A stretch of 64,000 nt of DNA from Sphingomonas sp. Leaf32 (GCF_001421765.1 NZ_LMLA01000010.1:1-64000); one strand, 5' to 3'. Counted from the first letter of the stretch, positions 16,053 through 26,700 are shown. Numbers and translations are program-made. Notes: generated by a model not told the origin, from the sequence alone.

Positions 16053-16631
16053 ATGGCAAACGCAAATGCGCCGTTCGGCCTTCGGCCGGTTCGGGGCGCG
16101 TACAGCCAGCCCTACTCCGACGCTGCGACGGTCTATTCGGCCGCAGCGGCTGACGCGACGGTGATCCGCTACGGCGATCCCGTGACCGTCACGGGTGCGG
16201 CTCGTGCTGACGGCACCGCTATCGTCACCCGTTCCACCGCTGGGACCGGCAACGCCATCACCGGCGTCGCTGTCGGCTTCCGTCCGTATGGAGCGACCGA
16301 ATGGCTTGGCTATCGCCCTGCCAGCACCGATTACGAAGTGCTGGTCGAAGACAACCCCCTGATCGAATTCGAGATGATGGAAGACAGCGATGGCGGCGCG
16401 CTCAGCGTCGACCAGGCTGGCGCCAACGTCTCGATCATCTTCGGCACCGCTACCGGCAATCGTTCGGCGGCGATGATCGACAGCAGCACCGTCGGCACGA
16501 CCGTCGGCCTGCAACTCCGGCTCCTTGGCCTTGCCAAGCGGGTCGACAACGAGCCGGGCGTCAATGCCGTCTGGCGCGTCCGCCTCAACAACGTGACCAC
16601 GACGCCGAACGGCGCGTCGACCGGCATTTAA
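16053..16631 (+). CDS. Capsid decoration / structural cement-like protein
   Basis: This 192-aa protein starts MANANAPFGLRPVRG, a frequent opening of phage head structural proteins. It is all-beta and has low charge. It lies 14 bp upstream of the major capsid gene, the standard place for a cement or decoration protein. Confidence 0.65.
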   Translation: MANANAPFGLRPVRGAYSQPYSDAATVYSAAAADATVIRYGDPVTVTGAARADGTAIVTRSTAGTGNAITGVAVGFRPYGATEWLGYRPASTDYEVLVEDNPLIEFEMMEDSDGGALSVDQAGANVSIIFGTATGNRSAAMIDSSTVGTTVGLQLRLLGLAKRVDNEPGVNAVWRVRLNNVTTTPNGASTGI

Positions 16632-16645
16632 GGGAGGGCTGAGCC

Positions 16646-17548
16646 ATGCTTATCACTCGTTCCGTCCACCCGAAGCTGCTGGTTCCGGGCGTCAAGGACT
16701 TCTTCGGCACCAAGTACAAGGACCACCCGGCGATCTGGTCGCGCATCTTCGAGAAGCAGACCAGCGATCGGGCGTTCGAGGAAATCGTCGAGGAGTCGGG
16801 TTTCGGCCTGGCCGCCGAGAAGGGCGAAGGGTCGTCGGTGATCTATGACACCACGATCGAAGGCCCGACCCAGCGGTTCACGCATACGAACTATGCGCTG
16901 GGCTTCATCGTCACCGAAGAGGAAGTCGACGACAACCTCTATGGCGAAAAGGCGTTCAGCCGGGCCGGCGCTCTGGCACGTTCGATGCGCATCTCGAAAG
17001 AGGTGGTCCACGCGAACACGCTCAATCGGTCGCAGAACAGCTCGTATGTCGGCGCGGACGGTCAGCCGCTCGTGTCGAACGCGCACCCGGTCGTCGGCGG
17101 CACTCAGTCGAACCGGCTGACCAATGCCGACCTGACCGAGGCGTCGCTCGAAGACGCCATGATCCAGATCTACAACACGCGTGATAGCCGGGGTCTCCGC
17201 ATCATGCCGCGTGCGGTGAAGCTGGTGGTCAGCCCGAGCGAAATGTTCAACGCGTTCCGCATTCTGAACGCGAACGGGCAGCCGAACACGGCGAACCTGA
17301 ACAACCCGAACGCCATCCGCGAAATGGGGATGACGCCGGAAGTGATCGTCGATCCGTATCTGGACGACGCCGACGGGTGGTTCATCATCACCGACGTGCC
17401 GAACGGCCTGTTGTCGTTCCAGCGCAAGGCCCTGCGCTTTGCCGAGGACGGCGACTTCGACACGGGCAATCTCAAGCACAAGGCGGCCGAACGCTACTCG
17501 CAGGGGTGGGCAGACTGGCGCGGCGTGTACGGGAACGCCGGGGCCTAA
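16646..17548 (+). CDS. Major capsid protein
   Basis: This 300-aa protein has GGAGGG before the start. The N-terminal FFGTKYKDHPAIWSRIFEK, the E-loop region (SSVIYDTTIEGPTQRFTHTN) and the P-domain helix and strands (TRDSRGLRIMPRAVKLVVSP, EVIVDPYLDDADGWFII) are typical of HK97-fold coat proteins of the Mu gpT-like group. It is encoded after scaffold and decoration genes. Confidence 0.85.
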   Translation: MLITRSVHPKLLVPGVKDFFGTKYKDHPAIWSRIFEKQTSDRAFEEIVEESGFGLAAEKGEGSSVIYDTTIEGPTQRFTHTNYALGFIVTEEEVDDNLYGEKAFSRAGALARSMRISKEVVHANTLNRSQNSSYVGADGQPLVSNAHPVVGGTQSNRLTNADLTEASLEDAMIQIYNTRDSRGLRIMPRAVKLVVSPSEMFNAFRILNANGQPNTANLNNPNAIREMGMTPEVIVDPYLDDADGWFIITDVPNGLLSFQRKALRFAEDGDFDTGNLKHKAAERYSQGWADWRGVYGNAGA

Positions 17549-17614
17549 TCAGCCCGAGGGAACGCCGGGCGCCCTAAAGACCCGGCAACCTAACTCAGAA
17601 GCAGGAGAAGAAGA

Positions 17615-17863
17615 ATGTTGACCGTAATGCACCGCGACAGCGACGGCTCGGAAACGCTCTACAGCGCAGAGACTGTCCGCCATATTCCCGATCGCGGCGA
17701 CGCCGATGGCTTCGCGAACGCCGGGATCCGCATTGACGAAACCCCGGAAGGCGTTCGTCATCTGATTCCATCGTCGCGATCGGGAAGCACGGCAGACGTT
17801 TGCCGCCCCTGCGTATTCGTCATGAACCGGCACGGGGCGACCGTGGCCCGTTACGACCTGTAG
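17615..17863 (+). CDS. Hypothetical head-tail region protein
   Basis: This 82-aa protein has AGGAGAAG before the ATG. It looks beta-rich (ETLYSAETVRHIPDRGD...) with no known domain. The 66-bp gap upstream contains a short GC-rich inverted segment after the capsid gene that may attenuate transcription. Confidence 0.45.
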   Translation: MLTVMHRDSDGSETLYSAETVRHIPDRGDADGFANAGIRIDETPEGVRHLIPSSRSGSTADVCRPCVFVMNRHGATVARYDL

Positions 17864-17870
17864 GCGCGCT

Positions 17871-18116
17871 ATGCAGTGGTCCCCCTACACGAAAGGCGAG
17901 TGCCAACGCTGCGGGTTCAAGAAAAACCTGCGCGACCTTCGCAAAGAGTGGACCGGGCTGCGCGTCTGTGGGTCCTGCTGGGACCCGAAGCCCGAGGAAC
18001 TGACGCCGCCGCGCATTCCGGCAGGCGAGGGCGCCCCGAAGCCCAACGCTGCGCCTGAAACAGCGCCGACTTTCATCGTGCCAGGGGTGAACGATATTCG
18101 CCCGGAGGACCTGTAG
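17871..18116 (+). CDS. Zinc-ribbon protein of head-completion region
   Basis: In this 81-aa protein, CQRCGFKKNLRDLRKEWTGL followed by CGSCWD is a four-Cys ribbon that recurs in small phage proteins encoded between capsid and head-completion genes. The tail is Pro-rich and disordered. The function is not known; the pattern itself is clear. Confidence 0.6.
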   Translation: MQWSPYTKGECQRCGFKKNLRDLRKEWTGLRVCGSCWDPKPEELTPPRIPAGEGAPKPNAAPETAPTFIVPGVNDIRPEDL

Positions 18117-18755
18117 ATGGCGATGACTGCCCGTGATATTGTGGTCATGGCCATGCGCGAGCTTGCGGTTTTGCCATCGGGCACGCAACCGGAAGCGGAC
18201 GAACTGGCCGACGGCCTGACCAAGCTTTCGAGCATGTTGCAGACGTGGCAGTCGACGGGATCAGGCTGGCGCGATGAGACGGGCACGCTGACCGTAGCGA
18301 TCGGGGCTGGCGAAATTGTCCTGCCGGCTGAGGTCGGAACGGTCATTACGGCGCGGATCGTCGAGCCGGGCTACAATCGCACGCTGACCCGGTGGGAGGC
18401 AGACGATTACCGCGCGCTGCCGAACCGGGCGCAGCGCGGGCGGCCGATTGCGTTCGCGTCATTCTACAATATCGACAGCGTGTCGCTGCTGCTGTGGCCG
18501 GTGCCGTCGACGGTCGCGGTCATCGAGTATGACTATCAGCGTCGACCGGTGGCGGTATCGGACGCCTCCAACACGATCGATGTGCCGGAGCGGTACCTCG
18601 AGGCGGTATGGACCAATCTGGCGCTCCGCATGTCGGGCATGTTCGGACAGCCGGCGCCGGACGAACTGATTGCCCGCGCCCAAGAGACGCGGCGCGCGAT
18701 GCTGGATGACGATCGACCGGAAAGCTACATCATGGGTAGCGACCGCTATGCCTAA
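18117..18755 (+). CDS. P22 gp4-like head-tail adaptor
   Basis: This 212-aa protein starts directly after the preceding stop. TARDIVVMAMRELAVLPSGT, ADELADGLTKLSSMLQTWQS and VPERYLEAVWTNLALRMS match the packaged-DNA-stabilisation/tail-accessory factor family of P22 gp4. That protein binds under the portal and closes the filled head. It is followed by the gp10-like gene with 8-bp overlap, as in P22. Confidence 0.75.
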   Translation: MAMTARDIVVMAMRELAVLPSGTQPEADELADGLTKLSSMLQTWQSTGSGWRDETGTLTVAIGAGEIVLPAEVGTVITARIVEPGYNRTLTRWEADDYRALPNRAQRGRPIAFASFYNIDSVSLLLWPVPSTVAVIEYDYQRRPVAVSDASNTIDVPERYLEAVWTNLALRMSGMFGQPAPDELIARAQETRRAMLDDDRPESYIMGSDRYA

Positions 18756-20139
18756 GCTGCCCTTCGGCATCGGCGCCTATGCCCGCCAGCGTGGCGATCT
18801 GCCAGAACTGCCCGTCATCAACATGTTCGCCGAGAACGCTCCGACGGAAGAGGGGTCAGTCGTTCTGCAATCGCGCCCCGGGTTGGTGCCGGCTCTGGCC
18901 GTTGGTTCGGGCCCGATACGGGGCATGTATCAAGCCGACGGTGTGTTCGGCGGGGCGATGTTCGTGGTTTCGGGCTCGACGCTGTACCGTGACGCCGCGG
19001 CGCTAGGGACCATCGGCGGCACGGGCGCGGTGTCGTTTGCAGCTTCACCGCTCGAGCTGCTAGTGAACGCTGGCACGACGATCCACAGCTACAAGGCGGC
19101 GGGGCTGGCGACTGTCGCGTTCCCTGACAACGCCAACGTCGTGCGTGTCGCCTATATCGCAGGCTACTTCATCGCCCTGCGCGAGGGTACGCAGCAGTGG
19201 CATTTCTCCAAGGTGCTTGACGGTCGGTCGTGGGATGGGTTCGACTTTGCCAACGCAGAGAATGAGCCCGATCGTCTAGTCGATGTCGTGATCGTCGATG
19301 ACGTTCTGGTCCTGATCGGGTCGCGATCGATCGAGTTCTGGCCACGCACCGGGGATGCGACGATCCCGTTCGCGCCGACGCAGGGCAAGGTGTTTGACAA
19401 AGGGGCCATCACGCCCGGCTGCGCCATCGCCTATGACAATACGTTCGCCTTCATCGGCGCGGTTGAGAGCGTGGTTCCGCCAGCGAAGCCGTCGCTACGG
19501 GTCTATGTCGCGGCGAACGTGCCGACGGGCGTGTCCGACGTGGGGATCGAAGAGAAGCTGTCGAAGTCGGCCAGCTATGCGCTTTGGTCGTTCACATTCG
19601 AAGGTCACGAATTCCTTGTGCTGCGTCTGTCGCAGGGCACATGGCTGTTCGACGCCGCGACCCGGCAATGGTGCGAGTTCACAAGCGCCGGTTTGTCCAA
19701 CTGGACCGTACAAACAGGGCGCGGCGGGCTATTCGGTGATGCCGCCAACGGCACGCTTTGGGCTTTCGGCGCAGGCCATTCGGATAACGGCGGCGTGTTG
19801 GAACGGCGGTTCCGCGCCGGCTTCCCGCTCTCTGGCGGCTCGGTCACATCGCACAACCTGCGGCTGACGACCAACGCCGGCCGGACGCCTGACCTTTCAG
19901 GCTATGCCTCAGATCCGGTGGTGGAAATGCGGTCGTCCCGCGACCGAGGCGCGACATGGGGCGCGTGGCGCCAAACCGCGCTCGGCCAGCAGGGCAAATA
20001 CCGCACGCTGATCGAGTGGCGGCGCAACGGCCAGTTTGACGCGCCAGGCGGGCTATTCGAATTCCGTGTGACCGATCCAGTGCCGTTCACAGCGGCTGCG
20101 GTTGCTATCAATGAACAGGCTGGGGGCAGGGGGCGCTAA
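18748..20139 (+). CDS. P22 gp10-like packaged-DNA stabilisation protein
   Basis: This 463-aa protein opens with FGIGAYARQRGDLPELPVIN and then MFAENAP...QSRPGL, the recognisable N-terminus of P22 gp10 tail-hub proteins. The rest is a repetitive beta-propeller-like sequence with many Trp. It extends the tail channel below the gp4 ring. The start at 18,748 is preferred to a longer frame that overlaps gp4 deeply. Confidence 0.8.
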   Translation: MPKLPFGIGAYARQRGDLPELPVINMFAENAPTEEGSVVLQSRPGLVPALAVGSGPIRGMYQADGVFGGAMFVVSGSTLYRDAAALGTIGGTGAVSFAASPLELLVNAGTTIHSYKAAGLATVAFPDNANVVRVAYIAGYFIALREGTQQWHFSKVLDGRSWDGFDFANAENEPDRLVDVVIVDDVLVLIGSRSIEFWPRTGDATIPFAPTQGKVFDKGAITPGCAIAYDNTFAFIGAVESVVPPAKPSLRVYVAANVPTGVSDVGIEEKLSKSASYALWSFTFEGHEFLVLRLSQGTWLFDAATRQWCEFTSAGLSNWTVQTGRGGLFGDAANGTLWAFGAGHSDNGGVLERRFRAGFPLSGGSVTSHNLRLTTNAGRTPDLSGYASDPVVEMRSSRDRGATWGAWRQTALGQQGKYRTLIEWRRNGQFDAPGGLFEFRVTDPVPFTAAAVAINEQAGGRGR

Positions 20140-20555
20140 TGGCATCGCTGGTATTCGTAAATACGCTGGCCGAAAGTCTCGCCAAGGGGCTGCACAAGCT
20201 GACCACCGACGCTCTCAAGGTGGCGCTGACGAATGATCCTATGACGCCGGTGAAGGCTAAGCTTGCGGACGTCACGCAGATCGCTGCGACAAATGGTTAC
20301 ACAGCCGGCGGCTTGCCGGTGACGGTTTCGGCCAGCGCGATCGACGGAGCATCGTTCAAGGTCGGGCTGGGCGATGTGACGTTCACCGCGTCAGGCGGTG
20401 CCATGGGGCCGTTCCGATATGCCGTTCTCTATAACGACAGCTCGACCGACAAACTGCTGATCGGGTACGCCGACTACGGGCTGTCCTACAGCCTCCCCGC
20501 CAGTCAGCCGTTCGTCGTCGATTTTGACCCGGCGGCAGCGATCACGGTCGGATGA
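20139..20555 (+). CDS. Virion structural protein
   Basis: This 138-aa all-beta protein begins MASLVFVNTLAESLAKG and carries NGYTAGG near residue 50, a motif seen in many small phage structural proteins of tail regions. Its start shares a base with the gp10-like stop. The exact virion role is unknown. Confidence 0.6.
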   Translation: MASLVFVNTLAESLAKGLHKLTTDALKVALTNDPMTPVKAKLADVTQIAATNGYTAGGLPVTVSASAIDGASFKVGLGDVTFTASGGAMGPFRYAVLYNDSSTDKLLIGYADYGLSYSLPASQPFVVDFDPAAAITVG

Positions 20556-21343
20556 TCGTCGATCCCGCCTCCGTTGGATTGACAGGCGGCGGCGTGGCGT
20601 TCGCACCGTCGGTGCTGGCAATTGGCGGCGCGCATCTAGGCCTTATGTCGGGTGCTGTCGCCCTGTCGACGGATTACGCTCTTGCCATCTATGGCCTCAA
20701 GGACAAGAAGCTCAATCGGCTGCGTGCATCGGAGAGCATGGTAACGCCACAGGGGCAGCCGACGGCGCAGTTCCAGCAATCGTACCAACAGAACGTCGAA
20801 CAGATCGAAGGTGCGATCCGAGCGCTGGCGACGGGACAGATTGACCTACGCAATATTGTGGACATCCTGCTTGCGACCCAGCGCGCGGCGGGTGCTGCGC
20901 AGGTCGCCGCGGAACAGGCGCAAAGTGAAGTGGCGGCGCAGAAGCAGGCGAACGACACCTTTACCCGCGTCCGCGATAGCTATGCCGATCCGGGTGCCGT
21001 CACCGCGTCTACCGCCGGCACGTCCAGCACGATCGCCATCGCCCCGCACCAACGACACTATCTCGACCCCATTCAGGACGTCCCGGTCACCGCCGGGGCG
21101 ATCCCTTGGCCAACGCCTGGGGAGACCGTGTTCGTCTATTACGACGACGAAACGCTTTCCGGCGGGGCGGTGGCCTATGTCGGCACACTCGCTCAAGCGG
21201 AATCGGTAGCCACGCTGTCCAATCCCTATCGCCATCAGGTTGGGTCGGTGACGGTGCCTGCGACAAGCGGCGGTTCCAGCGAAGGGCAGCCCAGCTACCC
21301 GCCCTGGTATCGGCAAGAGCGCGAAGAGGTATCAACGGTATGA
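20552..21343 (+). CDS. Hypothetical virion protein with helical stalk
   Basis: This 263-aa protein has a hydrophobic Gly-rich N-terminus, a long helical region rich in Gln and Ala at about 65-145 and a beta-rich C-terminus. It could be a tail stalk or needle-like component, but no family is recognised. ATGA overlap on both sides. Confidence 0.5.
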   Translation: MIVDPASVGLTGGGVAFAPSVLAIGGAHLGLMSGAVALSTDYALAIYGLKDKKLNRLRASESMVTPQGQPTAQFQQSYQQNVEQIEGAIRALATGQIDLRNIVDILLATQRAAGAAQVAAEQAQSEVAAQKQANDTFTRVRDSYADPGAVTASTAGTSSTIAIAPHQRHYLDPIQDVPVTAGAIPWPTPGETVFVYYDDETLSGGAVAYVGTLAQAESVATLSNPYRHQVGSVTVPATSGGSSEGQPSYPPWYRQEREEVSTV

Positions 21344-21777
21344 TCCGCGACGCCACGCCCACCGACATTCCGGAATTGCTGCGGATGGGTCGGGCATTCG
21401 CCGCTAAGCTGCGGCTTGGGGAGACGGTTGGGTATGACGAGGCCACCATGGAACGGCTGTTCGCGCATCTGATCGACAGCCCAACCGGAATCCTCTTGGT
21501 CACTGACGGGGGTGCCGCGGGCGGCATGATTTACCCGGCGATGTTCAACGCGCAGCACACGACCGGGCAAGAGCTTTTTTGGTGGGTTGATCCGGGCAAG
21601 CGTGGTAAGGGTATCGCGCTGCTTGTTGCCCTTGAAGCCAAAGCCCGCGAGCTTGGTGCTGATAGCTGGATGATGAGCACCGTTGAGGCTCTTAACTTCG
21701 AGGCGGCATCGAAGTTGTATGAGCGGCGCGGCTATCGCGCCTCGGACCGCAATTTCCTCAAGGTCTTCGGGGCGTAG
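21340..21777 (+). CDS. GNAT-family N-acetyltransferase
   Basis: This 145-aa protein opens IRDATPTDIPELLRMGRAFA, followed by FWWVDPGKRGKGIALLVALE, which is the acetyl-CoA pyrophosphate loop (motif A, R-G-K-G-I). NFEAASKLYERRGYR is motif B. It would acetylate an amine. GNAT genes recur in tail and ejection regions of such phages; the substrate is unknown. Confidence 0.8.
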   Translation: MIRDATPTDIPELLRMGRAFAAKLRLGETVGYDEATMERLFAHLIDSPTGILLVTDGGAAGGMIYPAMFNAQHTTGQELFWWVDPGKRGKGIALLVALEAKARELGADSWMMSTVEALNFEAASKLYERRGYRASDRNFLKVFGA

Positions 21778-21779
21778 GC

Positions 21780-22571
21780 ATGGCTATCGGCACAGCTGCG
21801 GCAATTATCGGTGGATCGCTTATCGCCGCTGGCGGGTCAGCCGTGGCAGCGAAAAGCTCGTCGAAATCGATCAAGTACGGCGCGGATCAAAGCGCTATCG
21901 CCGCGCAGCAGGGCCTCCAGTTCCAGCGCGAAGCCCGCGACGAGAATAGGGGTATCCTGAACCCTTACGTTCAGCAGGGCTATGCGGCCAACAACGCGAT
22001 CGGTGCGCTGCTAAGGCTGAATGGCGGCGGCACGGCCAACAGCATGGGCTACGGCCAGCTATCGCCGGACAATCCCGCTGCGCTGGGTCAGGTCATGCCG
22101 GCCGACGGGCAGGCGTCGTCGCCATTCCAGCAGGCGTTTCAGAACTACCAGAACAGCACCGGCTATCAGTTCCGTCTTGGCGAGGGCATGAAGTCGCTCA
22201 ACAATCAGTATGCCGGTGCCGGCTTGCTGAACAGCGGTGCGGCTCAGAAGGCTGCGATCCAGTTCGGGCAGAATGCCGGTAGCCAAGAGTTCGGCAATTA
22301 CCTCGCTCAGCTTTCGGGGCAACAGCAGGTCGGGCTCTCAGCGGGCAACGCTTTGGCCGGGGTTGGTACGAATTTTGCCAACAACGCTGCGGCGATAGCC
22401 GCCAACAACGGCAACAATGCTGCGAACGGCGCGCTCGCTCAAGCAGGGGTCAACAACAACCTGATCGGCAGCCTTGCGGGCATTACCGGCAACGCGATCG
22501 GCGCTCTGTCGTCCTACGGTGGAGCTGGCCGCAACCCATACGGCATCGCTGGCAGCGGGGCGATCTACTGA
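21780..22571 (+). CDS. DNA-ejection protein, Ala/Gly/Asn-rich
   Basis: This 263-aa protein has a hydrophobic N-terminal segment (AAAIIGGSLIAAGGSAVAAK) then Gln- and Asn-rich sequence (FQQAFQNYQNSTGYQF, repeated NNAA and NAL units). This composition is that of P22 gp7-type ejection proteins, which leave the head with DNA and form the trans-envelope tube. First of the ejection gene set. Confidence 0.65.
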   Translation: MAIGTAAAIIGGSLIAAGGSAVAAKSSSKSIKYGADQSAIAAQQGLQFQREARDENRGILNPYVQQGYAANNAIGALLRLNGGGTANSMGYGQLSPDNPAALGQVMPADGQASSPFQQAFQNYQNSTGYQFRLGEGMKSLNNQYAGAGLLNSGAAQKAAIQFGQNAGSQEFGNYLAQLSGQQQVGLSAGNALAGVGTNFANNAAAIAANNGNNAANGALAQAGVNNNLIGSLAGITGNAIGALSSYGGAGRNPYGIAGSGAIY

Positions 22572-22702
22572 TGAACCGGGAACAGGAATTGGCGGCTCTT
22601 CGCGAGAAGCTGGCGGCTCGGCAGGATCGTCCCGGCTTCGCTGCGAATGTCGAGGCGATCAAACAGCGCATTGCCGAACTGGAGGCACAGAATGGCGATT
22701 GA
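22571..22702 (+). CDS. Small coiled-coil protein, 43 aa
   Basis: An ATG overlapping the preceding stop opens a 43-aa helical peptide (REQELAALREKLAARQ, IKQRIAELEAQ) with heptad-like leucines. It ends 11 bp inside the next gene. Coding is supported by the fit into the gapless operon. Possibly an ejection-complex helper. Confidence 0.55.
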   Translation: MNREQELAALREKLAARQDRPGFAANVEAIKQRIAELEAQNGD

Positions 22703-23495
22703 TTGGTCCCTGCTCCAGACGCCGAACGTCGGAGGCATGCTACAAGCGGGCATCCAACAGGGCCGCGAGCAGCGGCGCCAGGTCGAGAGCGAAAACGCGC
22801 TTGCCGCTTATGCCCAGAACCCCGGCGATCCAAACGCCGAAAATGCCTTGGTGGCATATATGCCGCAGTTGGGTTTGCGGGTGCGGGATCAGCGTATCGC
22901 GCAGGAGCGCACGACGCAGATCGGCCAGATTGCACAGCAGGCAGCAGGCGGCGACAAGGCGGCACAGCAGCAGCTTTGGGGGCTCGATCCCGAGATGGCC
23001 TCAAGGTTCGACGGAGTGCAGCGCAAGAAGATGGACGAGGAGATGGGCGCGATCGGGCAGGCTGCCTATCGTATCTCGCTCTTGCCGCCCGATCAGCGCC
23101 CGCAGGCATGGGATAGCGCGGTGGAGGGGTTGTCGCAGCGGTTCCCGGAGATGGCGCAGTACCGCGGCCGATACAGCGAGCAGTCGCTGAACGCTGTGCT
23201 GGATCAGACGGGTATGTCAAAGGGCGTCGTGGAGGCGCGACAGCCGAAGTACACGTCCGTGCCTCAGGGTGGATATCTTGAGGACGTGAATCCGTATTCG
23301 CGCGGTGGGAGCCCGGTAGCAACAGGCCCTGCCTCGGCAACGTCGGTCGCTCCGGCAACACCGGCGTCTGGAGCCATCGACTTCCTTCGGCAGAATCCCA
23401 ATTTAGCGGCGGAATTCGACCAGAAGTATGGGGCGGGCTCGGCGGCGCGGGTGCTGGGAGGTCCGGCGCCGGGTGCGCCGGCTACCTTTCCCTGA
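22692..23495 (+). CDS. DNA-ejection protein
   Basis: This 267-aa protein begins [20 protein letters not shown], is Gln-rich and helical, and ends with a Pro/Ala linker and [19 protein letters not shown]. Comparable proteins sit between the gp7-like and largest ejection genes of P22-like phages (gp20 position). No enzymatic motif is seen. Confidence 0.6.
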   Translation: MAIDWSLLQTPNVGGMLQAGIQQGREQRRQVESENALAAYAQNPGDPNAENALVAYMPQLGLRVRDQRIAQERTTQIGQIAQQAAGGDKAAQQQLWGLDPEMASRFDGVQRKKMDEEMGAIGQAAYRISLLPPDQRPQAWDSAVEGLSQRFPEMAQYRGRYSEQSLNAVLDQTGMSKGVVEARQPKYTSVPQGGYLEDVNPYSRGGSPVATGPASATSVAPATPASGAIDFLRQNPNLAAEFDQKYGAGSAARVLGGPAPGAPATFP

Positions 23496-23499
23496 TCCG

Positions 23500-23748
23500 A
23501 TGAAGGGGCCGGGACGAGTAACGTCGATGCGGCGAACGGCGGAAGGAAACGCGGCCGTGGGCGGTAAGCGCACCAGCTATCATTTGAGCGGCCAAGGGGT
23601 CGACCATGCTGGTGCTTCGATGAGCGCTCTTCGCGCCTACTACGGTCCCCGCGCTCGCCTTCTCGACGAGGGTGATCATATCCACGTCACCCTACCGGGT
23701 GCGAACCTCCCCTATTACGGCCGCCGTGGCGCGGCAGGAGCGCGATGA
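23500..23748 (+). CDS. M15-like mini peptidase domain
   Basis: In this 82-aa protein, RVTSMRRT, then [12 protein letters not shown], then DHIHVTLPG preserve the zinc-ligand pattern of M15/Hedgehog-type D,D- or L,D-peptidases (His-x6-Asp and a final His-x-His). It would cleave peptidoglycan cross-links locally during DNA ejection. It is shorter than usual M15 domains, so it may be a minimal or partial domain. Overlaps the next gene by 4 bp. Confidence 0.6.
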   Translation: MKGPGRVTSMRRTAEGNAAVGGKRTSYHLSGQGVDHAGASMSALRAYYGPRARLLDEGDHIHVTLPGANLPYYGRRGAAGAR

Positions 23749-26700
23749 TGCAGCAGCAGGCCAACCCCTTCGACCAGTTTGATGCTCCGATCGCCCCGCC
23801 AGCTGGGCAGGCGCCCGCGCGCATTTATGGCGCGCCTAAGCCGCTGGACCCGTTCGACATGGCTCGAGAGCAGCGTGCGGTCGAAGATCAGGTGATGCAG
23901 CGTGAGCAGTTCAATCGCACGCAAGAGCGTCAAACCGCGCAGGATGAGCGCGCCAACACCATTGCCGAGCGGAATGCTCGAGCGGCAGAACGTGCCACGG
24001 TCAATGCCCTACGCCTGCCAGGCAACAAGGAAACCGAACTGCGGTCCGCGGTCGATCAGGTATCATCGCTGAACCGCGCCATTGCTGGCTTCAACGACGA
24101 CTATCTTGGTGCCGGCGCAGGATTGGAGAACTTCGCTCAGCAGTACACGGGTGTAGGAACCCCGGGGCAGCGCGAATGGTGGGCGGATTTCAGGTCGGCA
24201 GACAATCTCACGCGCAACGCGCTGTTCGGCGCTTCGCTGACGGCGGGTGAGAAGGAAGCGTACGCGGCCACGACTATCAAGCCGGATATGGCGCCGAGCG
24301 TAGCGCGCGAGAACATCAAGCGTCGCGCGGATATCGCGCGCACTGCGCTAACCCGATATCGCGACTATCTCATCAAGAGTGGGTATGGTCAGGATGCGAT
24401 CGACGCCCTGATCGGTCCTGCGTTGCAGCCGGCCGAGCAGGCGAAGCGCCAGACGACTCCCGACGGCACTGGTGACATCGGGTTTAATCTGCCGGATGCG
24501 CCCGTTGCGCGTGGCCCGCGCCTCACGCCGGAACAGGAAGCCGACTTCGACCAGTTCTTCCGCATGCGCCCGTCGCCGGAAGCTTTGAAGGCACGGTACG
24601 ACAGCTACGGCGTCGGCGAGCTGCCCATTGAGGATGCGCAGCGCGGCGCAGAAATTGCGGCGAAGGGCGGGTCGTTTAGCCAGGTCAATTACGGAAACAT
24701 CGATAAAAGCGTCCAGACGGAAGCTGAGAACCTGGCGGCATTGGATGCGTCGGGCGACACGCAGCGTCTGTTTATGCAGGGCGGCACGTTCGGCCTGAGC
24801 GATGAAATCAATGGTGCGGTGAATGCCGGTGTCGGGTTGCTATCTGGAGATCTGGACACGAGTCGCAATTACGCAATCGGCCGCGACGCCACTCGCATCA
24901 ATGACGAAGACGCGCGCAAGCGCCTTGGGTGGGCTGGAACCGCTGCTGAACTCGCTGGCGGCCTTGCGACCGGCGGGCTCGGCGCATCGCGTGCCATTGC
25001 CACTCCCGGCTTGGTGGCACGAGTTGCCGAGGCGGGGAAGGTGGGCACGCTTCAAGGCGCACTTGCCGGCTATGGTTACGGCCAAGGCACCGAGGGCAGT
25101 TTGACCGGCGCCACATTGGGCGGCGTTGCCGGCGGCGTGCTGGGCTCGGCATTGCCCGTTGGCGGGGCACTCATCCGCAATCGCACTGATGGTTTGAGCC
25201 GGCTACTAGGCCGCGATCCTGACTTGGCGCGTCGCGTAGTTGGCGATGCGATCACGGCAGATGGCAACAACCCTCGCGCCGTTGGCGCAATTCTGGACGA
25301 TGCCGCTTCCCGCGGTTCACCCTTGGCGATCGCAGATACTGGCGATAACGCGCGGGGGTTGCTTGGCTCGGTATCTCGGCAGCCTGGCGGTTCTCGGACC
25401 CTCGCACGAGAGGCGGTCATTCCTCGCCAGCAGGCGCAGGAAGAACGCATAGCGGGCGCCGTTCGCCGGGATCTTGGTGACACGCCGGTTATCCGCGAGC
25501 TGAGTGACGATCTTTTGTCCCAAGCCCGCCAGCGCGCCGCCCCCGAATACGATCGATTCTACAGCGGCGCAGATGCGGTGGGCCAGGCGTCGTCGGTCAA
25601 GATTGATGATCTGATGCAACGTCCGTCGATGCAACGGGCGTTGGCGCGTGCAGCGCGTATTGCGCAGGAAGAAGGGCGCGACCCTGCTTCGTTGGGTTTC
25701 ATCATCGGTCAGGACGGGCGGGTTGTTCTCAATGGATCACCGACAGCGCAGCGTGAAGCTGTCGCTGGTGCGCGGTCGGCGCTTGACGGCGCGCAAGAGG
25801 CGTTGCGAGCAGCGAGAACCGCGCCGAATGGCAACGTGGCAAAGGCGCAACGTGGCGTTGAAGATGCACGACAGCAGTTGCGCGATGCCACCAGCGCCTT
25901 GCGCTCTGCGCCCATAGAAGGCGAGGCCGCGCGGGAACGTGGCCTGTCGTGGCAAACGCTCGACTATATGAAGCGCGGCATGGACGATGTTGTCGAGACG
26001 TACCGCGACGGCACGACCGGCAGGCTGAACCTCGACACGGAAGGTCGGGCCGTGAACAATACCCTTCGGGCGTTCATCAACCGTGTCGACCGCGCTAACC
26101 CTGCTTATGCTGCCGCTCGTTCGGCCTATGCCGGCCCAGCCCGCATGCGCGATGCCCTCGAAAGCGGGTCCGGTGCACTGAACATGTCGCCCGATGACGT
26201 GGCAGCGCAGGTTGCCGGACTGGCGGGAGATAGTGAGCGCCAGATGTACCGCGCTGGCGTGCGGAAGGCGATGGTCGAGCTACTGGAGAGACGAGTTGAT
26301 GGCGCCGACAAGGTGTCGGCCCTGATCGGCACACCGAAGAAGCGCCGCGTGCTACAGCAGCTGTTCGGCGGCGAAGCACAGTTCGATCGGTTCGTTGCAA
26401 CCTTGCAGGACGAGGCGGCAATGAACCGCACGTATCGGTCGGTAGCGACTGGCTCGGAAACCGCCGGGCGGTTGGCGGACGATGCTCAGACCGGCGATAC
26501 CGGCCTACTTGAGACGGCGGTCGACGCTGGTCTGCGGGGAGCCAAGGAAGGTCCTTGGCAGGCTCTCGTGACGGGCTTGCAGAAGCTCCGTGACGTGGAG
26601 CGTTTCGGCGCTGGGGAGGCTGGAAAAGCAACGCGCGAGAGCATCTCTGCGCTGCTTACTGAGACGGATCCTGCGGTCCTCCGCGAGCTGCTGCGTGCGG

